Origin: Clostridia bacterium
Lineage (GTDB): Bacteria; Bacillota; Clostridia; Oscillospirales; CAG-272
Length of the DNA stretch: 64,000 nucleotides
Assembly: GCA_017502975.1 (NCBI GenBank)
Contig: JAFVTV010000037.1
Location: forward strand, 29,289 to 93,288
Direction of reading: 5' to 3'
Shown here: one piece after another, positions 8,321 through 17,221 of the stretch
Position numbering within the stretch: position 1 is the first letter of the stretch
Layout of the letters: each line of letters opens with the position of its first letter
The notes under the pieces: generated by a model
The model's database searches: none
What the model was told of the DNA's origin: nothing
Seen by the model: the letters and a program-made list of their open reading frames with translations, nothing else
Position numbers and translations under genes: made by a program

Positions 8321-9349
8321 ATGAAAAAAATTGTAACCTTTGGCGAGCTTATGCTCCGCCTTCAGCCCTATAACTACGAGAGATTCGTACAGTGCGACCA
8401 TGTAGAGTTCACCTTTGGCGGTGGCGAGGCAAACGTTGCCGTTTCCCTTGCAAACTACGGTATGGATGCTGTATATGTAACCAAGCTCCCCACCCATGCG
8501 ATCGGTCAGTCGGCTGTAAACAGCCTGCGCCGCTATGGCGTTGACACGACCAAGATCGTTCGTGGTGGCGACCGCGTAGGTATCTACTTCAATGAAAAGG
8601 GTGCTTCTCAGCGTGGCTCTGTTTGCATTTACGACCGCGCAAATTCCGCAATCGCAAAGGCAACCACTGCCGATTTCGATTGGGATGCAATCTTTGAGGG
8701 TGTGGATTGGTTCCACTTCACCGGTATTACCCCCGCTCTTGGCCCGAACGTGGTTGAGATCTGCCGTGAGGCTTGCAAGGCTGCAAAGGCAAAGGGTATC
8801 ACCATTTCCTGCGACCTCAATTACCGCGGTAAGCTCTGGACCCGCGATGAGGCAAGAGCTGCTATGACCGACCTTTGCCAATACGTTGACGTTTGCATCT
8901 CCAACGAGGAGGACGCCAAGGACGTATTCGGCATTGAGGCTGAGGCTACCGACATTTACGGCGGTAAGCTGAACCACGAGGGCTATAAGTCCGTGGCAAA
9001 GCAGTTGGCTGACAAGTTTGGCTTTACCTACGTTGCGATCACGCTTCGCGAAAGCCGTTCTGCATTTGACAACGGCTGGTCCGCTATGCTTTACGACGTT
9101 AAGGGCGACGAGTACTGCTTCTCCAAGAAGTACGATCTTCACATCATTGACCGCGTAGGCGGCGGCGACTCCTTTGGCGGCGGTCTTATTTACTCCCTGG
9201 TAAACGGCAAGTCCGCACAGGCTGCTGTTGAGTTTGCAGTTGCTGCTTCCGCACTCAAGCACTCTATCGAGGGTGACTACAATATGGTTACCGTTGCAGA
9301 GGTTGAAAAGCTTGCAGGTGGCGACGGCTCCGGACGTATTCAGAGATAA
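8321..9349 (+). CDS. kdgK: 2-keto-3-deoxygluconate kinase (PfkB family)
   Basis: This 342-residue ribokinase/PfkB-family kinase phosphorylates KDG to KDPG (EC 2.7.1.45). It shows the N-terminal FGGGEANVAVSLANYG signature, the segment MLRLQP typical of KdgK, and the C-terminal GGGDSFGGG motif with catalytic Asp283 and its anion hole. ACGGAGA precedes the ATG by 7 nt. It is last in the araC-uxuA-uxuB-eda-kdgK operon, followed by a strong terminator. Its substrate comes from UxuA in this operon and from KduD encoded at 39249-40046; its product is used by Eda. Confidence 0.93.
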   Translation: MKKIVTFGELMLRLQPYNYERFVQCDHVEFTFGGGEANVAVSLANYGMDAVYVTKLPTHAIGQSAVNSLRRYGVDTTKIVRGGDRVGIYFNEKGASQRGSVCIYDRANSAIAKATTADFDWDAIFEGVDWFHFTGITPALGPNVVEICREACKAAKAKGITISCDLNYRGKLWTRDEARAAMTDLCQYVDVCISNEEDAKDVFGIEAEATDIYGGKLNHEGYKSVAKQLADKFGFTYVAITLRESRSAFDNGWSAMLYDVKGDEYCFSKKYDLHIIDRVGGGDSFGGGLIYSLVNGKSAQAAVEFAVAASALKHSIEGDYNMVTVAEVEKLAGGDGSGRIQR

Positions 9350-9360
9350 TCTGATATAAT

Positions 9361-9398
9361 AAAAAGCGAGCGAGGGTTTCCCCTCGCTCGCTTTTTTA
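9361..9398 (+). terminator. Terminator of the uronate operon
   Basis: A perfect 11-bp GC-rich stem (9366-9376 with 9381-9391) with loop TTTC is followed by TTTTTT, right after kdgK. Confidence 0.93.
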
Positions 9399-9420
9399 AT
9401 ATCTAAAGGTGCTAATATAA

Positions 9421-9459
9421 AACACGGCACATCCCTTTGGGGATATGCCGTGTTTTTAA
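9421..9459. terminator. Second, probably bidirectional terminator
   Basis: A 15-bp stem with one wobble pair (9421-9435 with 9440-9454) is flanked by T-rich sequence on the plus side and a weaker U-tract on the minus side. It lies between convergent kdgK and the SGNH hydrolase gene and probably serves the latter. Confidence 0.7.
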
Positions 9460-9464
9460 AAATA

Positions 9465-10109
9465 TCATTTGATTGCAGCCAGCACCTGCTCACTGATCTG
9501 CTTCATACCAAGCTCCGTGGGGTGCCCGTGGCTCTTATCGATATCCGCGAGCGCAACATAGCAAAAGCCGTGCTTTTCGCAAGCAGCTTTCAGGGCATCG
9601 GTCACCTCATCCTTGATGCCGCAGTTGCCGATAAATATCACCTTAGTATCAGGTAATTCCTGTGCCAAGCGATTTGCAAAATGACTGATTGCGGGAAGAA
9701 CAAAGAAAAGGTCACTCTCCTCGATATTGCCGTCCTTCCATTCGCCAAGCGGTGCTTGCGACCAACTGTCGTTTGTTCCGCCAAACACAAAGAGCGTATC
9801 GATCTTATTATGCGCAAAAAAGCCTTCCTTCAGTAAGGTTTCAAAGCGATAGATAAACGACGAGCTGTGCGAGCAGTCCTTGCCGTGCCAGCCCGTATAT
9901 CCGATCGTCGAGCCCGACCAGCTGTTATTTTGCACGAGCGTAGCGTCCGTTACCTCGATTACTCTGCCCCACCAGGTATTCTTTACATCAAAAACATCGG
10001 GCTCCTTTTCTCGGTGTCCCGAATAATAAACGGCAAACCCCTCGGGAATATACCCCTCATACGTTGAATAACTGTCACCAAATATCATAATGTTGCCAAG
10101 CATCATCAT
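9465..10109 (-). CDS. SGNH/GDSL-family hydrolase
   Basis: This 214-residue protein without signal peptide has block I FGDSYS (nucleophile Ser in GDS), block III GGTND (oxyanion Asn) and the C-terminal Asp/His pair in DIDKSHGHPTELGM. These define an SGNH-fold esterase or acylhydrolase. It is cytoplasmic as far as can be seen; a role in deacetylating imported oligosaccharides is possible but not shown. The start is the first of three consecutive ATG codons, 4-5 nt after AAAGGAAG. It stands alone between a convergent terminator and the hairpin after the aminotransferase. Confidence 0.82.
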   Translation of the reverse strand: MMMLGNIMIFGDSYSTYEGYIPEGFAVYYSGHREKEPDVFDVKNTWWGRVIEVTDATLVQNNSWSGSTIGYTGWHGKDCSHSSSFIYRFETLLKEGFFAHNKIDTLFVFGGTNDSWSQAPLGEWKDGNIEESDLFFVLPAISHFANRLAQELPDTKVIFIGNCGIKDEVTDALKAACEKHGFCYVALADIDKSHGHPTELGMKQISEQVLAAIK

Positions 10110-10139
10110 TTTCTTCCTTTCACATTACACCTTGAAGCC

Positions 10140-10169
10140 AATGGGGAGAGAACACGTTCTCTCCCCATT
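10140..10169. terminator. Perfect inverted repeat after the aminotransferase
   Basis: A perfect 13-bp stem (10140-10152 with 10157-10169) with loop CACG lies just downstream of the minus-strand aminotransferase. No U-tract follows on the minus strand, so it may be an incomplete terminator or a 3' stabilising hairpin. Confidence 0.5.
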
Positions 10170-10179
10170 TCGTTTAGCT

Positions 10180-11459
10180 TTAAGCAAGCAGTTTTTCTAC
10201 TGCTGCGAGTTTAACGCAGAGCGTCAAAACATGCATGGCTGCCTCAAGGTCAGCATCAGACGGGAACGTGGGCGCGATACGGATATTGCTATCATCGGGG
10301 TCGTTACCGTAAGGATAGGTAGCGCCAACGGTGGTAAGCGTGACACCCGCAGCCTTGCAGAGCGCGTATGCGCGCTTTGCGCAGCCCTTCATCGTATAAA
10401 GGCTGATGAAATAGCCACCACGCGGGCTGGTCCAGCTTGCAGTGCCCGTACCGCCAAGATCCTCGGTAAGGATACGGCCAACCGTTTCAAACTTGGGGCG
10501 AATAATGTCAGCAAGCGCCTTCATTTGGTTGATGATGCCCTCAGCGTTCTTGAAATAACGCACATGTCGCATCTGGTTAAGCTTATCAAAGCCGATGGTC
10601 TGCGAAGCCATGACCGACTTGATCTGCTTGATATTTGCCTCGGATGCGGCAACGATCGCAACGCCTGCACCGGGGAAGGAGATCTTGGAGGTGGAAGCGA
10701 AGTAGAATACGCGATCCTCAGTGCCTACCTCGCGGCATGCGGCAAAAATATCATAAAGGGTATCGTTGCCCTCTGCCTTATAAAGATCATGCACAGCATA
10801 AGCGTTATCCCAGAAGATGCGGAAATCGGGTGCGGCGGTCTTCATGGCAGCAGGCGCTTAACGGTTTCGTCGGAGTAGGTAATGCCGTCGGGGTTAGAAT
10901 ACTTGGGGTTACACCAAATACCCTTCACTGCGGGATCCTTTACAAGCTCCTCAACCACATCCATATCAGGACCGGTGGGGGTCATTGCCACGTTGATCAT
11001 CTCAATGCCGAGCGATTGGCAAACACCAAAGTGGCGGTCGTAGCCGGGCACGGGGCAAATAAACTTCACCTTTTCCTCGCGCACCCAAGGACGCTCGCTA
11101 CCCACTACGCCGTAAAGCATAGCGCGTGCCATAGCATCATACATAAGGTTAAGAGAAGAGTTACCGCCAACAATGATACGGTCAGCGGGAATATCAAAAA
11201 GCTCAGCAAAAAGCTTCTTTGCCTCGGGAATACCGTCAAGCACGCCGTAGTTACGGTTGTCAAAGCCGTTTTCGGATCTGCAATCCTCGGTTGTCTTCAG
11301 GCATGTGAGCATATCGTTTACAAGGTCGATCTGCTTGCTGCCGGGCTTACCGCGCGAAAGGTCAAGTGCAAGTCCCTTTTTGCAATATGCGTCATACTCC
11401 GCTTGCAGTGCCGCTTGCTCTTTTTTCAGTTCCTCAGCGTTCATTTGAGTGTAATTCAT
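10180..11459 (-). pseudogene. MocR-type PLP aminotransferase, interrupted by a frameshift
   Basis: Two adjoining reading frames, 10842-11459 (205 aa) and 10180-10845 (221 aa), together encode one fold-type I aminotransferase of about 430 residues (Aminotran_MocR family, related to aspartate aminotransferases). The first half has [14 protein letters not shown] and NPKYSNPDG; the second has the PLP-lysine motif [11 protein letters not shown] and the NIRIAPTFP Arg. The frame breaks in the stretch DETVKRL / MKTAAPDF. Restoring one G (CTG GCT GCC ATG) would join the halves as [10 protein letters not shown], so a one-base deletion is the simplest reading. The two frames overlap by ATGA, so reinitiation is conceivable. 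It could be a true mutation or an assembly error. The start follows AAAGGAG. Confidence 0.8.
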
Positions 11460-11588
11460 CTCAGTTTTCTCCTTTAAGAAAAATACGGTTTTCGCATTTG
11501 AAAATCAAAGAAATTGCAAAAAAGCCGTCACTGTTAATCAGTATAGCATAATTCTGCAAGAATTGCAAGCATAAATTGCATTTTTCTG

Positions 11589-14027
11589 CTATAAATTGTT
11601 GTTTTTTTTCTCGTTTTCCTGCCAAAAAAGCTTCATGCGATATGAAAGCGACTTGGCATCCCCCGCCGCCGTGATATTTTGCCAATGCGCAGGGTAAAGA
11701 TGCAGGTAAGGCTCCTCGGCGTAGCGGCTGTCGATCAAAACGACAATGCCCTTATCCTCCTCGCGGCGAATCACGCGCCCTGCCGCTTGCAGTACGCGAT
11801 TCATGCCCGGGTAGGTATAGGCATAATCGTATCCTCGCTCGCATTTATTTTCATAGTAGTCACGCAGAATATTGCGCTCGTTTGAAAGCCCGGGGATACC
11901 AACACCGACAATTACACTGCCAATGAGACGACTGCCCGGCAGATCCACACCCTCCGAAAAGCTGCCGCCAAGCACGCAAAAGCCGACGCGCAAATGCCCC
12001 TCATCCGCCTTAAATGCCGCCAAAAAGTCATCGCGCTCACGGGCACTCATACCGGGGCGCTGTACAACACATTCAACCTGCCCATACCGTGCGGCAAATT
12101 TTTCATATACGCGGTCAAGGTACTCATATGACGGAAAATATACCATATAATTTCCCGCCTTGGCACTCACAGCGGCGGCAATATAGGTCGCGATGCGTTT
12201 ATACGATTTTTCCCGATCCTCCATACGTGTGCTGACCGTGGGCACAACGGTAAGACATAGGTTTTCGGGCGCATAGGGTGAAGGCAGCGCAAGGGTAAGC
12301 GCGCCCTTCCCGCCCCCCAAAACATCAGAAAAATAATCAAGAGGTGTGAGCGTTGCCGAGAAAAAGACCGCCGCCTTTGCTCTTGCGGTAGCGGTGTCAA
12401 GAACACCGGATGGATCAAGGCAATAGAGTTGAATGGAAAATTTACCGTGCACAAGCTCGGCAAAGGTGAGAAAGCGCGTATCATAATACGCCGCAATACC
12501 AACAAAACGGCGCAAAGCCGAAGCAAGGTCCATCAGCTCCCCCGAAAGTGGGTGCATCGGGTCAGCCTTTACAAAAGCATCCAGCGCACGGCGGCATTGC
12601 TCCGCTTGCTCGGTAAACCGTTCCAAGGGCGCACGGTTGACATAGTATCCGCTTTCAGTTCCGTCCTCGTGCTTCTGGCGGTTTTCCACACAAAGCCTTG
12701 CCATGCGGCGCATGGTCATCAAAAAGCCGCCAAGGGCACCCTCCAGCTTTTCATCCGCCGGATCCACGCGGGCATAGACTGCCTCAAAGGGCTCACTTGA
12801 CAGGCGCGCCGAATACATATCGCGTGCGCGGTCGGGAAGGTTGTGCGCCTCATCGATCAAAAACACATATTCTCCACGCTCCCCTTCCGATGCATCAAAA
12901 TAACGACGCAAATATACAGAAGGGTCAAACACATAATTATAGTCACAAATAATGATCTCACAAAACCGCGAAAGATCAAGGGATAACTCATATGGGCAGA
13001 TGCTATGCTTTCTCGCCATTTTTTCAAGAAGCACGCGAGGAAAGCCGTTGTTTCCTTCAAGAAGCTCGGTAAGCGCAGCATCCACACGATCGTAATATCC
13101 GCGCGCGTAAGGGCACTCCTCAGGATTGCAGCGCGATGCCGCGCCGTTTTTGCAGCCCCCCTCGTTAAGGCAAAGCTGCTCCTTGGCATAAAGCACAACG
13201 GTGCGAAGCTTGGCACCCGACAAAAAGATCTTTGCGGCAGCGGCATATGCCTCGCGGCGTGTGCTTGCCTTTGCGGTGAGATAAAATATGCGGTCACACA
13301 GCGAATTACCGAGAGCCTTGACTGCAGGATAAAGCACAGACATGGTCTTGCCAATGCCCGTAGGTGCCTGTGCAAACAGTCTTTTCCCCTTGCGAACGGT
13401 ACGAAAGACCGTTTCGGCAAGCTCAGTCTGCCCCTCGCGGGGATTTTCGTAAGGAAAGCCGATATCGGTAACCGAGGGGATATACTCGGTTTTGCGAAGC
13501 ATTTCAAAGCGCGCAAAAAACGCAATGCGGGCCAAAAGCGAATGGTAAAAGGCGCGCAGCTCCTCGCGCGTTGCCTCACTGTAGCTATCACGCACCGTGT
13601 CCCTTTCAGGATCATATACACGCATGCGCATGCGAATACGGGGTAAATGATAGTTTTCACAAAGGAAATACGCATAGCAGCGAAGCTGTGAATAGGCATC
13701 CTCTCGCGGTGCTAACGCATAGCGGCGACCCTGCACGGTCTTGATCTCCTCTACCGTGACGGTGTTTCCCTCCTCAATAACTCCGTCGGCACGCCCCTCA
13801 ACGGTATAACACATACCGTTATAAAGCGTTGTATTGCGCAAAAATACCTCCGCCTTGTAGGAGGCACCTTCCTTTGCCTGCAATTTTCGGTGTGCTTCAC
13901 TGCCCTTTTGCAGTTCTCTTTTGCTTTTTGGGGGATGACGCGCATCAATGCTGCCGCTTTTGTGCGCCATGGCACACAGCTCGGTAACCGATAATTCTAT
14001 TGCTGCTGTTTCCACGCGGTACTGCAA
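11589..14027 (-). CDS. DinG/XPD-like DNA helicase with N-terminal PD-(D/E)XK nuclease domain
   Basis: This is an 812-residue superfamily 2 helicase. Residues about 1-165 carry a Cas4/RecB-type nuclease module: GSEAH near 46, Asp81, and Glu94-x-Lys96 (EIK). The helicase follows with Walker A APTGIGKT (Lys227), a four-cysteine cluster at about 285-310 that should hold an Fe-S centre, the DEAH box at 392-395, and motif VI QAAGRVIRREED. The family (Rad3/XPD/DinG-like) unwinds DNA with 5'-3' polarity and takes part in repair. The TTG at 14025-14027 is chosen as start because GGAGGTG (14034-14040) is 6 nt upstream; an in-frame GTG overlaps that site. The fusion order nuclease-helicase is known in Firmicutes, but its cellular role is not settled. 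Confidence 0.88.
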   Translation of the reverse strand: MQYRVETAAIELSVTELCAMAHKSGSIDARHPPKSKRELQKGSEAHRKLQAKEGASYKAEVFLRNTTLYNGMCYTVEGRADGVIEEGNTVTVEEIKTVQGRRYALAPREDAYSQLRCYAYFLCENYHLPRIRMRMRVYDPERDTVRDSYSEATREELRAFYHSLLARIAFFARFEMLRKTEYIPSVTDIGFPYENPREGQTELAETVFRTVRKGKRLFAQAPTGIGKTMSVLYPAVKALGNSLCDRIFYLTAKASTRREAYAAAAKIFLSGAKLRTVVLYAKEQLCLNEGGCKNGAASRCNPEECPYARGYYDRVDAALTELLEGNNGFPRVLLEKMARKHSICPYELSLDLSRFCEIIICDYNYVFDPSVYLRRYFDASEGERGEYVFLIDEAHNLPDRARDMYSARLSSEPFEAVYARVDPADEKLEGALGGFLMTMRRMARLCVENRQKHEDGTESGYYVNRAPLERFTEQAEQCRRALDAFVKADPMHPLSGELMDLASALRRFVGIAAYYDTRFLTFAELVHGKFSIQLYCLDPSGVLDTATARAKAAVFFSATLTPLDYFSDVLGGGKGALTLALPSPYAPENLCLTVVPTVSTRMEDREKSYKRIATYIAAAVSAKAGNYMVYFPSYEYLDRVYEKFAARYGQVECVVQRPGMSARERDDFLAAFKADEGHLRVGFCVLGGSFSEGVDLPGSRLIGSVIVGVGIPGLSNERNILRDYYENKCERGYDYAYTYPGMNRVLQAAGRVIRREEDKGIVVLIDSRYAEEPYLHLYPAHWQNITAAGDAKSLSYRMKLFWQENEKKNNNL

Positions 14028-14218
14028 TACGCACACCTCCCCTACATATATTTATTAATGATATTTTATCACAGTAAGCACGGAAAGTCAACGGGCGTTC
14101 GGAGGCAAAGTTGCCTTTAAAATTACCATTATTTTAGGGGTAGCCAGAACGGCACTTTTGGCTTATAATGATACTACTGTGAAGAACACCAAAAAATCAT
14201 GTGAAAGGCGGTGATAGA

Positions 14219-14824
14219 ATGGAATGGATCAGGATCAGCAGTAACAAATTAAAGATCATGCTGACTGCCGAGGATGCGGCGCGCTACGCACTTTGCCCCG
14301 ACACCGCCGATTATGCCGATACCGTTACAAGGCGCGCTTTCAAAGCGATTTTAACCGACATGCGACATGAAACGGGCTTTGACGCGGCAGATGATAAGGT
14401 GTATATACAAATGTATCCTTCCCACGAGGGTGGGTGCGAGCTGTTTGTAACCAAAATGGGCATTGAGGTTGCCCCAAAACGAGGGAATGCCGCGAATACA
14501 TATAAATCTCAGAGAAGCGAACGTCAGCCGCGCCAGTGGCGCAGCCTTGCCTTTTGCTTTGCACACGTGTCAGACCTGATCGCCGTTTGCAAAAGACTCA
14601 GCGCCTTGCATTACAAAGGAGAAAGCCGCGCTTGGCTTGACGATGCGGGACGCTACTGGCTGTTTCTTTTGGAGGAAGGAAACCCCCTGACAGCCCGTGA
14701 GGATTATCTGTTTGTCATGGAATACGGTGAAATTGAAAGCAAGGAAAATGCAGAGTTGATGCTATCCGAGCACGGCAAGTTGCTTTGTGATAGCCATGCC
14801 GTGGAAACATTGGGCGATCTATAG
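14219..14824 (+). CDS. mecA: MecA-like adaptor protein
   Basis: This 201-residue protein matches the MecA/YpbH adaptor family. Its N-terminal part begins MEWIRISSNKLKIMLTAED, and the family signature follows in DKVYIQMYPSHEGGCELFVTKMG. The C-terminal domain has the alpha/beta fold pattern that in MecA binds ClpC. MecA delivers substrates such as ComK to the ClpCP protease. The start is ATG 14219, preceded by AGGCGGTGAT; an in-frame GTG at 14201 lies upstream of that site. It is monocistronic, divergent from the helicase gene. A possible -10 box TATAAT lies at 14164-14169, without a convincing -35. Confidence 0.82.
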   Translation: MEWIRISSNKLKIMLTAEDAARYALCPDTADYADTVTRRAFKAILTDMRHETGFDAADDKVYIQMYPSHEGGCELFVTKMGIEVAPKRGNAANTYKSQRSERQPRQWRSLAFCFAHVSDLIAVCKRLSALHYKGESRAWLDDAGRYWLFLLEEGNPLTAREDYLFVMEYGEIESKENAELMLSEHGKLLCDSHAVETLGDL

Positions 14825-14825
14825 T

Positions 14826-14857
14826 AAAAAAGGCAGAGGATGTCCTCTGCCTTTTTT
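14826..14857. terminator. Bidirectional terminator, mecA and SGNH gene
   Basis: A perfect stem, aaaggcagagga paired with tcctctgccttt around a 2-nt loop, has A-tracts before and T-tracts after it. It serves the convergent mecA and SGNH hydrolase genes. Confidence 0.9.
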
Positions 14858-14863
14858 ATGCTT

Positions 14864-15961
14864 TTAATTTTTTAGTGCTTCTTTTAACACGCCGCCAATC
14901 ACCTGTGCAATGCGGAAGAAGCCGAGGTCATTGGGATGTGCACCGTCAACCGTACAGGTATCCCACATCTCACCTTCAAAGAGGATCTCACCATCCACGA
15001 AATACACGTTCTTATCTCCTTCGGCAAGAGCTCTTTCATAGTTTGAACGAATGATCTCGCGGCGCGTGAAAAGGAACCCACGGCCTACATAATTGACGTT
15101 GCCGAGCAATTTAACGTTTGAGCCCGTCATGAAAATGATCGGGATATCGGGATGCGTTTCGCGCACCTTTTTATAAAAGGGCCAGTGCGTGTCAATCAGG
15201 TTTTGCTCGCTGGGAGTATTGTGGTCATAGTCAAAGACAAACGCAGTCATGTCGAGTGTGGCAATATGCTCTGCCATACCAAACTCACCCTTTGCTTTGC
15301 CCGAGAAGCCGAGGTTGATAATATCTGCATCAAGCATACGGCTGATCATAGCGGGATAGGAGTTGCCGGGGCGCGAAGCAACAGCGCCCTGCGTTGCGGA
15401 ATGACCGTAAAACACAATGGGCTTTTCAAAGGCATAGGGCGTGGGGGCACTGAGATGAGAGCCCTTTTTAAGACCGATATACAGCGCCTTTACCTTATCG
15501 TAAAGCGGGAAGTTAATGGTATAATCGCAATATTTTCCGTCAGTGGACTTGCCCGAGGAATATCCCTCGGTAATGCCCTGAGGCGGAATAAAGGACTTAT
15601 AGTACATTTCTCTGCCGCCCTCATAGCCCTCGACCTTGCGATAAAGGTCAAAGCCCGTCTGCCCTGTTTTGGGCATATGGGACATGGGCGTGATATTTTT
15701 CATCACGGCCTTAATGGCAATATAGGTGGAATCGGTGCGAAAGCGCACGCGACCGCCCGTGGTGAGTTTGCGAACGCTGGTAACACCGGGAGAAACGCGC
15801 TCAGCCGCCTCCTTTGGCATACGGGTATAAAGTCCCTCACACTCCTCAAATTTCACACCGTGGATCACGAAAGGTGCATCCTCGATATTAAACCACACGA
15901 GATCGGGCTCGGTAACGTCGGTTTCAACCACTAGATTCTTATCGATTGCATCAATTCTCAT
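14864..15961 (-). CDS. SGNH hydrolase with N-terminal jelly-roll domain, copy 2
   Basis: This 365-residue protein has an N-terminal beta domain (about 1-175, ending with a GxDLY-like GFDLYRK element) and a C-terminal SGNH hydrolase domain. The nucleophile Ser is kept, but the block I sequence is GHSATQG instead of the usual GSSITHG seen in the neighbouring paralog. The later blocks NLGFSGKAKG, DYDHNTPS and the catalytic DGAHPNDLGF are intact. No signal peptide is seen. It starts 4 nt after the upstream paralog's stop, with GAGGAG inside that gene's last codons, so the pair is co-translated. Probable carbohydrate esterase; substrate unknown. Confidence 0.85.
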   Translation of the reverse strand: MRIDAIDKNLVVETDVTEPDLVWFNIEDAPFVIHGVKFEECEGLYTRMPKEAAERVSPGVTSVRKLTTGGRVRFRTDSTYIAIKAVMKNITPMSHMPKTGQTGFDLYRKVEGYEGGREMYYKSFIPPQGITEGYSSGKSTDGKYCDYTINFPLYDKVKALYIGLKKGSHLSAPTPYAFEKPIVFYGHSATQGAVASRPGNSYPAMISRMLDADIINLGFSGKAKGEFGMAEHIATLDMTAFVFDYDHNTPSEQNLIDTHWPFYKKVRETHPDIPIIFMTGSNVKLLGNVNYVGRGFLFTRREIIRSNYERALAEGDKNVYFVDGEILFEGEMWDTCTVDGAHPNDLGFFRIAQVIGGVLKEALKN

Positions 15962-15965
15962 GGCA

Positions 15966-17057
15966 TTATTTCTCCTCGTTCAGTGCTTTTTTCAGCACTT
16001 TGCCGATTACCTGTGACATGCGGTAAAAGCCAAGGTCGTTGGGGTGTGTACCGTCAACCGTGCAGGAATCCCAATGCTTGCCGCCAAAGAGCGTGTAGCC
16101 GTCAATAAAATAGACATTTTTATCGCCTGCGGCAATGGCATTTTCATAAGTCTTGCGAATGATCTCACGGCGATTGTAAAGGAAGCCGCGCCCCGCATAG
16201 TTCACGTTGCCCTGAAGCTTAGTGTTAGGCGCTGTTACCATAATGATCGGGATATCGGGATGTGCCGCACGTACCTTTTTATAGAAGGGCTCGTGCGTAT
16301 CAATGAGATTTTGCTCGCTGGGCGTATTATGGTCGTAGTCAAGCACAAATGCACACATCGGAAGCGAAGCCACGTAATCCGCCATACCGGGCTCACCCTT
16401 TGCCTTGCCCGAGAAGCCGAGATTGGTAAAGTTGATATTAAGCTCACGGCTGATCATAGCGGGGTAGGTGTTGCCGGGGCGCAAGGCGCAGCCACCGTGC
16501 GTGATAGAGGACCCGTAAAATACCACGGGCACCTCCTCTTTGTAGGGTGTGGGCGCACTTAGGCGAGAGCCCTTTTTGAGTGCCACGTAAAGTTCAAGCA
16601 CACCATCATAAATCGGGAAATTGATGGTGTAATCATTATATTTCCCATCGGTTTTCTTACCCGAGGAGTAGCCCTCGGTGATCCCAATGGGCGGCATAAA
16701 GGAAAAATAATACACGTCCTTGCCACGTTTTTTGTGGTAAAGGTCAAAGCCCGAGTGCCCCAGCCACGTCATATGAGAGGTGGGGGCAACGTTTTTTTGT
16801 ACCGCCTTGATGGCGATGTAAGAGGAATCGGTCTTAAAGCGAACGCGCCCGCCCGAGGTCAGCTTACGTGCGCTAACGATACCGGGAGAAGCAAGCTCTG
16901 CCGCAGCCCTCGGCATGCGGGTATAGCGACCCTCAGCCTCCTCAAATTCCACGCCGTAGATCTGAAAAGGCGCCTCCTTGATATTAAACCACACGAGGTC
17001 GGGCTCGGTAATATCGGTTTCAACGATAAAATTTCTATCGATATCTTCTATTCTCAT
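15966..17057 (-). CDS. SGNH hydrolase with N-terminal jelly-roll domain, copy 1
   Basis: This 363-residue protein is a tandem paralog of the next gene downstream, alike over its whole length. It keeps the canonical block I (GSSITHGG), block II NLGFSGKAKG, the Asn of DYDHNTPS, and the Asp/His of DGTHPNDLGF. The N-terminal ~175 residues form the beta-sandwich found in the GxDLY group of SGNH hydrolases, here GFDLYHK. It lacks a signal peptide, so it probably acts on imported sugars, for example removing acetyl groups. GAGGT precedes ATG 17057. First gene of a two-gene operon, divergent from the uracil-DNA glycosylase gene. Confidence 0.87.
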   Translation of the reverse strand: MRIEDIDRNFIVETDITEPDLVWFNIKEAPFQIYGVEFEEAEGRYTRMPRAAAELASPGIVSARKLTSGGRVRFKTDSSYIAIKAVQKNVAPTSHMTWLGHSGFDLYHKKRGKDVYYFSFMPPIGITEGYSSGKKTDGKYNDYTINFPIYDGVLELYVALKKGSRLSAPTPYKEEVPVVFYGSSITHGGCALRPGNTYPAMISRELNINFTNLGFSGKAKGEPGMADYVASLPMCAFVLDYDHNTPSEQNLIDTHEPFYKKVRAAHPDIPIIMVTAPNTKLQGNVNYAGRGFLYNRREIIRKTYENAIAAGDKNVYFIDGYTLFGGKHWDSCTVDGTHPNDLGFYRMSQVIGKVLKKALNEEK

Positions 17058-17161
17058 TGAATTTACCTCTTTTCTGCGAGCAATAGCTGCTTTTTAACAC
17101 TTGAATTTTATCATACAGTACACAGAAAGTCAATGATTTTAAAAATTTTTTCGCACCATTA

Positions 17162-17190
17162 TTGCAACTTGTCATAAACTTTGTTATAAT
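17162..17190 (+). promoter_or_regulatory. Sigma-A promoter for udg-AEC operon
   Basis: TTGCAA (17162-17167) and TATAAT (17185-17190) are 17 bp apart, about 32 bp upstream of the glycosylase start. Confidence 0.75.
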
Positions 17191-17221
17191 ATTTAAAGTT
17201 CTTGAAAACGGAGAGTATAGC

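Noticed and set aside
10842-10860. Programmed ribosomal frameshifting in the aminotransferase
   Set aside because: No slippery heptamer or downstream pseudoknot was seen, and a simple one-base deletion explains the break.
11589-14027. CRISPR-associated helicase (Cas4/Csf4-like)
   Set aside because: No repeats or cas genes nearby, and the architecture fits the chromosomal Rad3/DinG-like repair family.
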